This document shows, in pieces, positions 1 through 10,786 of a stretch of 64,000 bases of DNA. The translations under genes and the position numbers were made by a program. This stretch comes from Collybiopsis luxurians FD-317 M1 (Eukaryota > Basidiomycota > Agaricomycetes > Agaricales > Omphalotaceae). The notes beneath the pieces were generated by a model that made no database searches, was not told the origin of the DNA, and saw only the letters and a program-made list of their open reading frames with translations. Where the stretch lies: contig KN834827.1 of NCBI GenBank assembly GCA_000827265.1, positions 48,525-112,524 on the forward strand, given 5' to 3'. How positions within the stretch are numbered: the first letter of the stretch is position 1; every line of letters starts with the position of its first letter.

Positions 1-1998
1 GTAGATATATATGCTGTCATTCTGAATATAGACCACTGCATGCAACCTATTTATGACTTCACCCACCCATTCCTCATCTGATTCTTCTGAAGGTCTGGCT
101 ATAAGTTTTGCCAACATTGACACTGTGAGTGGTTCCTTTGCGCAGACAATTGTACTAACTATAATCTGCACATCCATATATTGCGAGCTTCTTGCATTAC
201 CCAGAACATCATCAAGGATTCTGTGATACAATGATGTCAAACCATACGGTTCTGGAATTGCTTTGATTTTGAGAATATTCTTAAGCTGTCTGGACTGTTT
301 CTTTAACAGTGCTCCCAGGATTTTCAGAAACATATCGGATAGTTGTTGCAGCATAAATGAACAGACCATCATATTGTGTAGCAAGCTCATCCAAGTCCTT
401 GTTACAGCTTGGTGTCAAATGAGCCAATTTAATATAAATATATTTAGCAATATCTTGCAAAGCCACATTTTTTTTCCACATCCTCTAGGTGGCAGACAGT
501 CTTGGATGAAAGCTGCTCCTTGCATATTTCCACAATATGGTGGTCCGGTCGGCTGGTGACCAACACATTGAGATCATGGATACCAGCTATATTATTCAAG
601 AGATCCTTCAGAATGTTAGAATCTCCGAGACCTTCAAGCTCATCCAGTGCATCAATAACAACCAGCCATGTTTGGGAAACATTGTTGTAGACATTCTGTT
701 TCCGTGGCTCAAACAAAGTTTGAGTGCATGATTCATTGTAGTATTAACAGTCTCTTTATCAACAGCTTTAAGAGCATGTTGAAATGCCTCACATCTGTTG
801 GCCAGTTGATATACCACAGTGGCTATTATACTTTTTTTGTGTTCGCAGCTCAGGTAACTGGCGGGAGCAAAAGAAGGAGGCACCGAGCTGATAGTTCCCA
901 TCTTTCCCATTGTATTCTTCACAAATTGCCTTTGTAATTGTGGATTTCCCAGTTCCAGCCATGCCACTGATCCAAAATATGGGAGGGCAAGAGTCATCCA
1001 TATTGGACACCCAGGTTCTGATTTGAGCAATAATATGAATCCTCGTTCCGGGAGTGCAACTTTCTCGCTTGGTAGTCATGCCAGTATCGGCATTTTGTAC
1101 TGCATTGTGGGATATAGGCCATCTCTGAAACTAAAATATATTCCCCATGAGAATGATATTTTCAATCAAAGATGGACACAATGCTTTTACTCACCATGAT
1201 TGACATGTTTACTTGGTTTAAATCCCTTCGCAGCAACAGCAGTATAGCTGTCTGTTGCTCAGTTAGTAGATTCAAAAAAATGATAATAATGTCTACAGCT
1301 GCTAGACATACATGCATCCTTTGACTCCTTGTGTTAACACCATCCACTATCCTTTGAGCTTGGCTTGAAATATCAGCTGATTGAAGCACTTGTAGCCAAG
1401 TTTTTTGTCCTCGAATTTCATCTAAGGTACTGCTTGTTGAATGAGGAACCTATGCAAATATTGAGAATGTAATGTTTCAGTTCACAATGTCAGAACTCAC
1501 TTGGCAAATGAAATATATTGGTTATCTGCGATTCTTTGCAAAAGTACCTCTTCAACAATTTTCAAATGTTCAGTAATATTGTTGAACAGCTCCCCTACAT
1601 TCTCTTTGTTGATCTGCTGTAGTCACAGAACTGGGCGACTCAAGCATCTGGCCAGCAGAATCTGTATGAATCAGACCATAAGGATAACTTCTACCAATTG
1701 GCAAGGATAGACGCCGAGCTATACATAAGTCACAAACAATCTGATTGGATTGCTATAGGAAATATATACCTGTGTTGGTCACAGTCGCCGTTGTGGGACT
1801 ACTAAACTGGGCCTCGGAATCTATTGAGTATATGAATAACTGTACAAAAGTCACTCATCGGGATTGCAGAAATAAGTCATACCAGAAGCAGGAAATGAAA
1901 TATCTGCAATGAAAGAGATGTAAGACATTAATTTTGGGGTCATGGTCGTATACTACTATCAGTGTACCGCCTGGGCCATGAGCAAGACCCGAAATGTT
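1..1998 (-). pseudogene. NLR1: broken class-A NACHT-WD40 receptor, truncated at both ends
   Basis: This is the remnant of a STAND-type receptor closely related to NLR3 and NLR5. On the minus strand I see the Walker A (GMAGTGKST) and Walker B (VVIDALDEL) motifs of the NACHT domain and fragments of the helical N-terminal exons. Comparison with NLR5 shows several lesions. There is a +1 near 832, a -1 in the A run near 716, a +1 in the T run near 470, and a net 11-nt loss near 303. Most of exon 5 with the following intron is also missing near 1611. Homology to exon 1 stops near 1998, so the start codon is gone. The WD40 exon, if present, lies left of the window. I am confident it is a class-A NLR and not functional. 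Confidence 0.85.
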
Positions 1999-2433
1999 TC
2001 AACTCTCGCTGACTTGACTTCAAATAAAAAATTCCAGGTTCCATATAACGGCTACACCATATGAGCACTACAAATAATTACACGACATAGATTTTATTGT
2101 TAGGTATATAGTATTCCATTATTTTACTAGTGTATGTACCATGTAATGTTCCTTCTCTCCTCACTACTTCCAGCTGTTCCGAATGTGGGACCCCGCTGCG
2201 TATTATCTACCTATCTCTCTATTGTTGAGGTGTCATAATTTTTGAATATGACTGGCCCGATTCCAGGCATGGCATCAAAGCCATAGTATACAAAGCGCCG
2301 TGGTGATTGGCGGAACTTTGTGGTTTCACATGGATGTCATTACGTATATCAAAGCTTTTGTTTTCGGTTAAGCAATTACGTATGTGTTGGACACGGTTGG
2401 CATTAACTTCACTGCCTCTTTCCCATTCCCTCC
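1999..2433. other. Spacer without recognisable gene
   Basis: Moderately AT-rich sequence between the truncated NLR1 and the kinase-like pseudogene. I see no conserved reading frame, repeat shared with the other spacers, or RNA gene here. Confidence 0.5.
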
Positions 2434-3771
2434 ATGGACCGTTCAAGCGAGTGCATCAGACTCGACGACCCGAAAATGGGGAGCACTCATCCATTCTGCC
2501 ACCATCAGCAATTGGAAGAATTCGAGATCTTTTGGCGTGACCATTACGACTGGCTCAAAGAAAAAGGGTATCTTCTTTGTCCACGATATCATCCCACTTC
2601 GGTAGCATCCTGGGCTAGGACAGGCAGCTTCCCCCATGGTTGTGAGGATTTCCAGATGCAGCCACAGGTGAGTGTCAGGTTTCTGAGGGAAATTTTACTC
2701 TGACATCATCGATATTATGCAGTTTGACTATAACATGGATGCCATTTGCATTGCAGATGGAAAACCCATCATGCTTCGCCGGCCCGACCCCCTTCTGTTT
2801 CGGATGAATTCAGGATTGGGGAACTGCTTTCCTCTAATCTTACAAACTCACAAAATCACTGCTCCCCAATCTGCAAAACCATCGTCCTTCCGGACTTCAG
2901 TGAGGAAGGAAGAAACTTTACTCGAGTCCTGTCATATCTAGTTAGATGGGATCAAACCGAGCTGGAGACTGTAGGAGAACTTGTGGATTTCTGCAGTCAA
3001 GTCTTCCAGGTGAGAAACATGTTACCATTGATGTGAGCCTTATTTAACTCTAACTTGAGGGTTTGCAATATATTCATGCCCTGAACATTGCGCATAAGTT
3101 TGTTTCCTCCTAGGTCTTCACACTCATTATTTGATTCCTCTCTAGTGATGCAAAATTGAGTGATATAATGATAGATTGGTTGCCCTTGTATTGGGATCCC
3201 CTGCATCTCTTGCACCCAGGTAAGAAAACAGACTGGATTGGCCCATCAAAGGCACACAGTTGAACTACCCACCCTGTCAAGTACCACTTCATCAATTGGG
3301 ATCTATCAAGGGAGTGTAATTGCAGTAGCAGTCCCCCACTACAAATGCAGCCTGGATATGGCGGTGACCAGTCTGTTCCTGAATTCAAGTGGAACGAACC
3401 TTGCGATCCTTTTGCAGTGGATGTATATTGTTTGGGAAATGTTATTTGGAAAAAGTTTTTCACAGTGCGTATATATTCTGCCTTAAACCTTATTCTAAAC
3501 TTGATGTACTGTGTAGGGTGAACCAACCCTAGGATATCTGCTGAGCCGGAATGTTAGGTTCTTAAAGCAACTACCTTTGGATATGACCCATGAAGATCCT
3601 GCAAAACAACCAATGGTGGATGAGGTAGTTGGTTGTTTCAAGGAAATTCAGAAGGGGCTAAATTGGTGGAAGTTGCACTTTTGTGTGTCTGATAAAACAG
3701 CATGCCTGTTTTTTTACCATATTTATTCACTAATTCATTGCATAGTTCAATTGAGCTATATGATCCAATGA
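2434..3771 (+). pseudogene. Kinase-like protein of the Agaricomycete-specific type, decayed
   Basis: Spliced together, the frames follow the fungal kinase-like family whose N-terminus reads like 'WL..KGY.L.PRYHP..V.SW'. After exon 1 comes a 'MDA..IADGKP.ML' strand; the first intron runs from about 2669 to 2721. The frame then shifts near 2790 and continues with 'VGELVDFCSQVFQ' and 'GLQYIHALNIAHK', where a kinase would carry the HRD region. Next come 'VKYHFINWDLS' (the DFG-equivalent, here degenerate) and 'GGDQSVPEF'. The C-terminal 'DMTHEDPAKQPMVDEVV' follows a last intron at about 3467-3516. An in-frame TGA lies just before VKYHF, near 3260. Catalytic HRD and DFG residues are absent, so it was probably a pseudokinase even before it decayed. 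Family assignment is from recognised motif order; lack of function is inferred from the frameshift and stop. Confidence 0.7.
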
Positions 3772-4253
3772 ATACCATTGATTGCTGACTATACTAAGCA
3801 TAGGGGATAGGCTCAATGTAGTCTATTATTCTTGCTGTATTTCTTACCTTGAATTCTATGTTAGTGCACTGACATAGAATTCAGAGTAGGAAATACAGCA
3901 AGAATAATAGAATACATTCAGCCTATTGCTTACACTTGGTATAGTCAGGAATCACTGGTATTGATCAGATTATATAGCTCAATTGAACTATGCAATGAAT
4001 TGTGGAATAAATATGGTAAAAAAAATGGGTGCGCTGTTTTATCAGACACATGCAAGCGCAACTTCCACCAACTTAGCCCCTTCTGAATTTTCTTGAAACA
4101 ATCGATTACCTCATCCATTGTTGGTCATTTGGATGGATCTTCATGGCTCATATCCAAAAGTAGTTCCTTTAAAAACCTAACATTCTGTCTCAGCGGATAT
4201 CCTAGGGTTGGTTTACCCTACACAGTATGTCAAGTTTAGAATAAAGTTTAAGG
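3480..4253. repeat. Large near-perfect palindrome (inverted repeat of the kinase 3' end)
   Basis: Two arms of about 387 bp meet with essentially no spacer at 3866/3867 (centre AGTGCACT within a GAATTCTATG...CATAGAATTC stem). The left arm holds the last exon of the kinase-like pseudogene and its 3' flank; the right arm is its diverged reverse complement. In the right arm the copied exon reads with some residues closer to the family consensus, so neither arm is simply the parent of the other. A 20-bp piece (GGTATAGTCAGGAATCACTG) occurs at the inner side near 3938 and again just outside the right arm near 4257. Confidence 0.85.
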
Positions 4254-5387
4254 CTGGTATAGTCAGGAATCACTGATGTGGCAGTAAATCAATGGCTGAC
4301 AGGTTTCAAAGGTGTGGAACTTTATGCCATGAAACAGGAAAGTACAATACTAATTACTGAACAGCCCTTATGCAATAGATCCCAAGTATCAAAGTCATGC
4401 CCAGATGTGAGGATCCTTGCTTGACAGTCACCTGAGAAGTTCAGTGGTTGTAAGATGCCTTGATGCCCTCTATAATGTCTCATGCATCTAAGGGTTTGCA
4501 TTCCCAAGGGGTTGTTTCCCAATGAAGTTACACCCTAATATTTTATGCAACTAGTCCAACCTTGCTCCTCGAGTAAGTATAAGTCTAGAATGGAAGATCT
4601 GTAGCACTTGCTTTATACTTAGTACTTTGTTCTACATTGGACTGCTAGGAGTCAGTTCCAGAACAAATACTTTTTGTCTCTGACTATGAGTTGCAAATTG
4701 TCATGGCATTGCAATCATAGTTGGTGAGTGCATCTGTCTAATACATCATAAGGCCATAACAATATAGAGATGAGAGATATGTGAAACAAGTTACTAAGAC
4801 CACTGCCACAAGTACTACTATTTTTGACTTATTTGAGGCTAGTCACACTTGCTTTCTTACCAATACTAATCAAGGATGCCCGCTGGGTAGTTTCAGGGCT
4901 GTTCTTTAACTGCACCTCCTTGCTCCGCACGGCCTCCATAAAAAGCAATAAGCTTCTTGATATAGCCATGCTTAAAATTTTATTTCCATGATATTTTGAG
5001 CAATTGGCTATGGACAACAACACCTTTAGTGGTGAATTCTCAATTTTATTTTGTACAGCATAACTGGACATGAGGATGGGACAGTGGTCATGGTAGCAAT
5101 TAGGACATATGAATATAAAATGACAATGAGTAAATGGATAGATACCATATTATTATCAGATAACAACCTGTAGGAAAAGAAAGGCACTAGATAATTTGGC
5201 CCAAAGATATTTAGGTTGTCTCAATAGATTTCCTGAAGCTGAGGTATAGAGTCCTAAGTAGTTCGATCCACAATCGACAAAGCAGAACAACTTTTTCCTC
5301 TACATCAAACACCATCTGAGTCCGGACTATGATTGATATACTTTGAGTAGCCGTTGTGTATAGTCCAAAGATCATTCACGAGCTCGT
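4254..5387. other. Spacer, nothing recognised
   Basis: No gene, tRNA or mobile-element terminus is recognisable. A minus-strand frame of 80 codons (4829-5071) and one of 66 codons (4322-4522) are open, but they lack homologues elsewhere in the window and look like chance frames. Homology to the family-Z block starts near 5388. Confidence 0.4.
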
Positions 5388-6093
5388 TCAAGTCTCGACT
5401 TTTCCGGTCGGGATTCCTGTCCTACGTCGGTCGATGCAGATCTGAATGAATCTGGCGTAGTCAGCAAATGCCTCTGCAGTACTTGTATCTGTGGAAAGCA
5501 TAGAAAACGAGGCTATTGAAGGGAGCTGGAAACTTGGTCCTGTAGGCGAGGTGTTCTTGCGGGAGTCATGTAGTATTGTTTCATCCCGGAAGGTGTCGGG
5601 AAAGGAAGATGGCAAAGGGTGAGTCACTGAATGTGTGCTACAGAAGTAGTCCAGCCCGAAGAGACTGACAAAACAAAGCAAGCGACATTAGAATCAGGTG
5701 AGGGCTTGAATTTAATGCTGACCTTATGGCCCATGTTTCCTTAATTAATGTCTCAGAGTACCACAATTCGTAGGCATGGAGCGCATTGGGCGAAAATCCC
5801 CGGGTGACATCTCTTCAAGTGTAACAGGCCACTTTCCACAGATATAGAATGCGGAGTCACCGTTAGACCACGTTGTCGGATTTTGTAAGGGAGCGCTCAA
5901 AAGAGACAAATTGCCTAGTTCTGGAAGATAGACAGTGTCAAATGTGAGGATGAGAAGTGATCAACATTTTCGACGTTAAAGTTCCATGGTACGGCATCCG
6001 CCATCAGAGGAAACAATGGACACGGGGCTCTGGGCAGTTCATCGTGAAAGGCCATGAGAAATGAGTACGAAAATGACCCAAACGTGGATGTGT

Positions 6094-6821
6094 TGATACG
6101 ACTGACGTCGCACCATAAATTATCTGAGTTCATACTCCTCATCCAAGACAACTACATGTCTATAACATATACAGATCAATACAAAAGTTTGGCAGTATGA
6201 ACTGTGTAATTATAGAATCCCTCGACACATGTCAGTTTGCTTGCACACAGCAACAATAGCCCATGTTTGAGAATGGGCAATTCGCTGGAAAAACTGGATA
6301 ATTAGCATGACAGGTACACTGGTTACTATAGAAACACTAATCAATGGATTAGTATTGAAAGGTTTCGGCGAAATAGGCTAATTAGCATTGTATGGGACCC
6401 AGGTAATGACATTAGTCACCTCGGGGATTGACTGTAAAAGGGTGCTATTTAGTTTTTACATGTAAAAGAGACAGAGCAACAAGAGAGAAGAGCAGGTTCT
6501 GATGCCCCCCTCTTTATCAGGCATTTGATCTGGTTTGGAATCAGTCTAGAACTTTGGTGCAGAGTTAAAGTCAAAGAGTGGTGTTCTGTGTTCTGTTTTG
6601 TGTTTTGTGCTTTTGTTAAACTTGATTATTGTGTTTGAACTTGGTATTTTGGTTTTGACATTACAATTTGAATTTTGATTGAACTTAAACTTGTGCACTC
6701 TAACAACACTACTACTACTCCAACCCCCTTTTAAAACTTCAACTGCTAAAAGCCCCTTTGAACTTAGTGTTCTTGGGTGTTCCTGGTGTTTGTTTTCTAT
6801 CTCACTGCACCCACCACATCA
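6094..6821. mobile_element. Solo LTR of a retrotransposon, 728 bp
   Basis: Comparison with the uninterrupted family-Z copies gives the ends exactly. The insertion begins TGATACGACT and ends CCACCACATCA, so it has the short TGAT...ATCA inverted termini expected of an LTR. It is flanked by the 4-bp duplication GTGT (6090-6093 and 6822-6825). No internal coding region or second LTR is present, consistent with LTR-LTR recombination. The superfamily cannot be told from the LTR alone. Confidence 0.7.
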
Positions 6822-6902
6822 GTGTCAGTAGTCAGTTGTAAGCCCTTTGCATGGTGGGTTCAATTTTCATGTACCTGATATATAAACATAACAGATGAAC
6901 CA

Positions 6903-7572
6903 AAGAAAACTATTTCACATATGCTGATGAAGTAGATTCTCTCGCAAATCACAATGTTTCATTCAGACTCCAGGGATGATCCATTGTTCAAGGTTTTTTT
7001 AAATCGGGCCCACATCCCAAGCATAGTTAAACAGTTTCACAGGATGATCTCACATACGATCAAAGAAAAGGTACATATGTCAATGCATGGGCATCATCGC
7101 TTCCTAAGAATAAGAAATGAAAAACAGGAAACTTCAGCGCTCTCGCTAAAACAAATAATCTTTCTGATAACAAACAATCTGCTAGTGCGACTCTATGGTG
7201 ATGTGCCTTGGTCCATATCTCTCGCGCTTCCATTAATCATATTCCACAGGCATGGTTCAATTACGGAGTACAAGCAGGAGCCAATAGAGCCACATGTCAA
7301 TCAAATTCATCTCGATGCTGAGGACAATCCCTTCTCAGCAGACGCGAGTGTGATTCGGTCCTGGTCTGATTGCAATCGAGTGTTTACACGCCTCGGACAA
7401 TCCAAATGGTGCCTGATGTTCCAGATTGGCGAAAGAGTCTGGTCCCTTGGCCAAGAAATATTTGAGCGACTTGACGATGTATGTCAAAAATAGTATGTTT
7501 CTAACATTCATATTTCAATGCACTGACTGGCGTTACAGGAGTTGGAGTTGATGGAAGATTCTGCTCGCTCCG
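6903..7572. other. Local inversion inside family-Z copy 1
   Basis: Left of 6903 the sequence is collinear with the minus-strand copies (ending AACAGATGAACC). From 6903 (AAAGAAAACTATTTCACATA) it matches their opposite strand, and collinearity resumes at about 7573 (CGCTTGAAATAGAGAATTTC). About 670 bp have therefore been inverted in place. Confidence 0.75.
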
Positions 7573-7807
7573 CTTGAAATAGAGAATTTCGCCCTGGTCA
7601 ATTGTACGAGATGGATCTGAAGTTGGTTGAGCACAAACTTCAGGCCTATTCAGTTACATTTGCACTCCTGCTCAAAAAAAAAAAACTGCATTGATTGTGG
7701 TCGTTGGTAATCAAGGATATTGAAAATACCATGGTAGCAATATTTACAATAAGCACGGTACCATGCATACTGGACGGCATACGAAGTCCATTCCCTTGCC
7801 TTATACT

Positions 7808-10786
7808 GAATCCTTAGTGCCACTGGAGCGGCAATCCCCAACTCATCACAGTTTTGGTTGCACCTTTGGTCTTCAGAATCCATCCAGATCCATACAACAT
7901 ATAACTACTTAATAGTCCAGATATTTTGTATTGCTGTATCTTATACCTTAGTGGTCCAGCCCTTGTTCTGTAGAGCTTTGTTTTTTTGCTCATGGACTGC
8001 CACCAGTGGCTTGGGGTTGGTTGGGCATGCAAATGGATCACTCTGTGTCCCAGCTCTGCTGAGCATCTGCCCATCTTTGCAGCTCCCCTCAGACTCTACT
8101 ATTTGGATAATTCCATTTGACGACCCTGTTGCCAAGGGTTGCCAACTTAATGTCATACAGTAGCACTGGCTGTCACACTGGAACCACTGTGGGTCACACC
8201 TTATTTGAGCGTAGTTTACAATCAGCTGATATTTTGTCACCTACCAAAACTCACATGATGGGTCTCATATTGATAGCCTGTTGAGGGAGCCCAGCTGACA
8301 ACCAGTTCAAGCATTGAATGGGTTCAACTGGCCAGTACAGCCAGCTGCAAAGTCAGAAGTTATTTTTTTTAAAAAATTTTTATGGAAGCATTTGGGCCCT
8401 AGGTCACTGACTTGGTCAGCCCTAGACCAAATTGGTGTAAGGTTTAACTTATTAAATTCCCATAATGGATAACATTGCCTACTGAACCTACTATTTTCAA
8501 GTTCTGACTGTAAGGCATAACAGCTGAAGAACTTACAGTCATATTGATACTGCCGATAGCCCATTCCGCAACAGTGTCATACAGTATTTTGTAAATTTCT
8601 GGCGCTGCGCTCCTAGTACCCATTTATTTGCATCTATTAATTAACCAGGGACACACCCTCTTTGTTTACAGCACTTATGAGAAAGAACTAGTCAGATTAG
8701 TCAGAGCAAACAAGTTTTGTCATGGAAACAGGGCCCTGAGCTTGGGTAATTGATAAATATAAATCAACAGATGCAAGTTATACAAAGGTGCATGCAATGT
8801 TGAAAACTACAGATGACAATACAGTCTATGGCTAGTATCTTGAGTGACTGGTGTTCACATGATATTGGAAGGGGTTGCCATTCTGCCATCTTCAGCAACA
8901 GGGTTGTCAAATAGAATAATCTCTACTATCTATGTACCAGAGTTGATAACAAAAATGTCAGTATAGGAAAATTTTTGCAGTTCTTGGTTGACTGTTCATA
9001 ATTGAGAGATGTTAAATATACATGTCAAGCTTTAAACTGACTAAGTTTAAGAACTTGGGAGCCTTCCATGTTGTGCCAGCTGTCTCCCAAGAAAGGACAT
9101 TAAAATGGCAGGGGTTGATATTCAGACCGGTGCTTTCCAAAGTCCATCTGTTTTCAACATCCTTGTTTGTTTGAGAGAAATCTGCATTGTTTCAAATTTA
9201 TAAATGGTGCTTAAATGCTTCAAAATGACATAAAGTACACAACTTCCGAAACCTGAAATAAACTGAGCATTTTTCATGCTTCCTGGTACTGATAAAGTGA
9301 AAAACCCATTGTTTGAACACTTGAAAAACTCACTGATTATTTTCAAGCTCAAGAATGCCCATAAAAGGATCCTGAGTCTATCTATTAGTTCCAATTGAGT
9401 GTGCAGAATGCACTCAAGTGGAACCATTTTCTGCAAAAATATCAACTCTGGGTAGTTATCAGCTCTGGTACACAGATCAAGACACAGATAGTACAGCAAG
9501 GTGAGGATGAAATGTGTCAGATGCCAAGTCAAAAAGTAACACTCAGCATCAATGTCCAGTGGAGCAGCAGCGAGGAGACAGAAGCAGTTTGCTTCCTTGG
9601 TACTGCTCCCTCTCAGTTGTCTCGCTGCCTGCACAACAGCACTGGGCCAACAAGCAATTTTTGGTCCCAACCCACTTTGTCCCTTGTCCATGCAAAGCCT
9701 CATCAAACTGTCTCCCATTGTACTGTTAAGGATTGACCTGAGTGATTTGGGCATCACTCTGTGTGCAGCATCCCAGCTTGTTACCAAGTAAATATTAATT
9801 AATTTGATTTGTTTCCTAAATTCCCAATCACAGGGAACAAGACCCTCCCTTCCCTTCAGTCAGAGCTGGGGAAAACAATGCTTGCCAGAAATGTCATATG
9901 TTTGCAACTTTTGAATTGTTTCCTTATTGGTGGCAGCTGCAAGATGAGCCAGAGATTCAGATTGGGGATACACTATGTTGCCATGCAAAAGGCTGCAGTC
10001 CAGAAGGTTCTGTGATGGCAACCAGCTGAGCAAGCAGTAGCTGAGGACAATGTTGTTGCTGCCTAGCTGCCCATCCTGTTGTGCTGAACAGTCATGGTGG
10101 CCTGCAACATAGTGAACTGGACACAAAGTCAAATTTTAGGTAGAGACTATCCAATAACATTGAAGTTTGCTTCACTTCAAGATCCTGGGAGTATTAGATA
10201 GGAAATACAGTAACAATTGCTTGCAAATATGAGCTGTAATCTAATCTACCATGATGGTGAATCATATTACACATCAGAATCACTACAAGAGCCAGTTTGG
10301 GCCCTGGTATGTGCATGCAATAGACTTGCTGATGGTGCTGAACTAGACTCCTTCCTTAAATGGGGGGGGAGGGGGTCCCATGAGAATTGTATCCAAGATC
10401 TGAATCTCTGGCTCCTCTTGGGTGGCTGCCTCCTTTGAGAATAGTACCCAATTCAAATCTTCCCAGCATCTTGCACTGAGTAGCATCCAGAAAAGATAGA
10501 AGTTTTAAACTCTACTGTACATGATATATGAGAATGCCAGTAAAAGTATATCAGATGAACCATTATGTGAAGAGGCCATCGACAAAATTTTGTTGATGAA
10601 ATTCAGGTTAAGTGCTGAAGCGTCAACTGTATTAGTTAAGAAAGGAAGTTTATCACGCGACCTCAATTCAAATCTCATCAATGTATTGTGGGAAACTCCT
10701 GCCTATTGGGGCCAGATTTGGGGAGATCGTGGCCGATCGCTGCATACAAAGCCCTCCCTTCCCTTTGGTCAGAATTGGGGACTTGG
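7808..10786. mobile_element. Insertion of about 3 kb in the spacer, unidentified element
   Basis: The family-Z/Y junction that reads continuously at 44440-44490 and 57540-57600 is split here between about 7808 and 10786. The inserted DNA is AT-rich and shares nothing with the rest of the window. It contains several short open frames, the longest 221 codons on the minus strand (9122-9787). None resembles a transposase or other protein I know. A roughly 30-bp pyrimidine-rich motif (CCCTCCCTTCCCTT followed by TCAGA..TGGGGA) occurs twice, near 9842 and at the right end near 10750. Clear terminal inverted repeats or a target duplication are not visible. It may be a degenerate transposon or inserted single-copy DNA. 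Confidence 0.5.

Larger units (their letters stand above)
5388..7640 (-). pseudogene. Family Z, copy 1: spliced gene of unknown function, disrupted by an LTR and a local inversion
   Basis: This stretch is homologous to family-Z copies at 32560-34230 and 55690-57330. Recognisable blocks are 'SSSHLTL', 'HDELPRAPC' and, in the inverted part, 'WSLGQEIFERLDD' and 'EPIEPHV'. Read as in the other copies the gene runs on the minus strand. Here a solo LTR (6094-6821) splits it, and the segment 6903-7572 has been flipped so that its exon reads on the plus strand as an open frame of 179 codons (6954-7493). The 3' exon with the 'RPMRS' block is near 5750-5820. I do not recognise the family. It is certainly not expressed as an intact protein from this copy. 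Confidence 0.6.

Noticed and set aside
4829..5071. 80-codon minus-strand frame as a transposase remnant
   Set aside because: I could not match it to any transposase motif, and it has no terminal repeats around it.
6954..7493. 179-codon plus-strand frame as an independent gene
   Set aside because: It is an inverted piece of family Z containing what are exon and intron segments in other copies.
9122..9787. 221-codon minus-strand frame inside the 3-kb insertion
   Set aside because: Longest frame there, but no recognisable motif, no homologue in the window and no splice or start context. Composition gives no support for coding.
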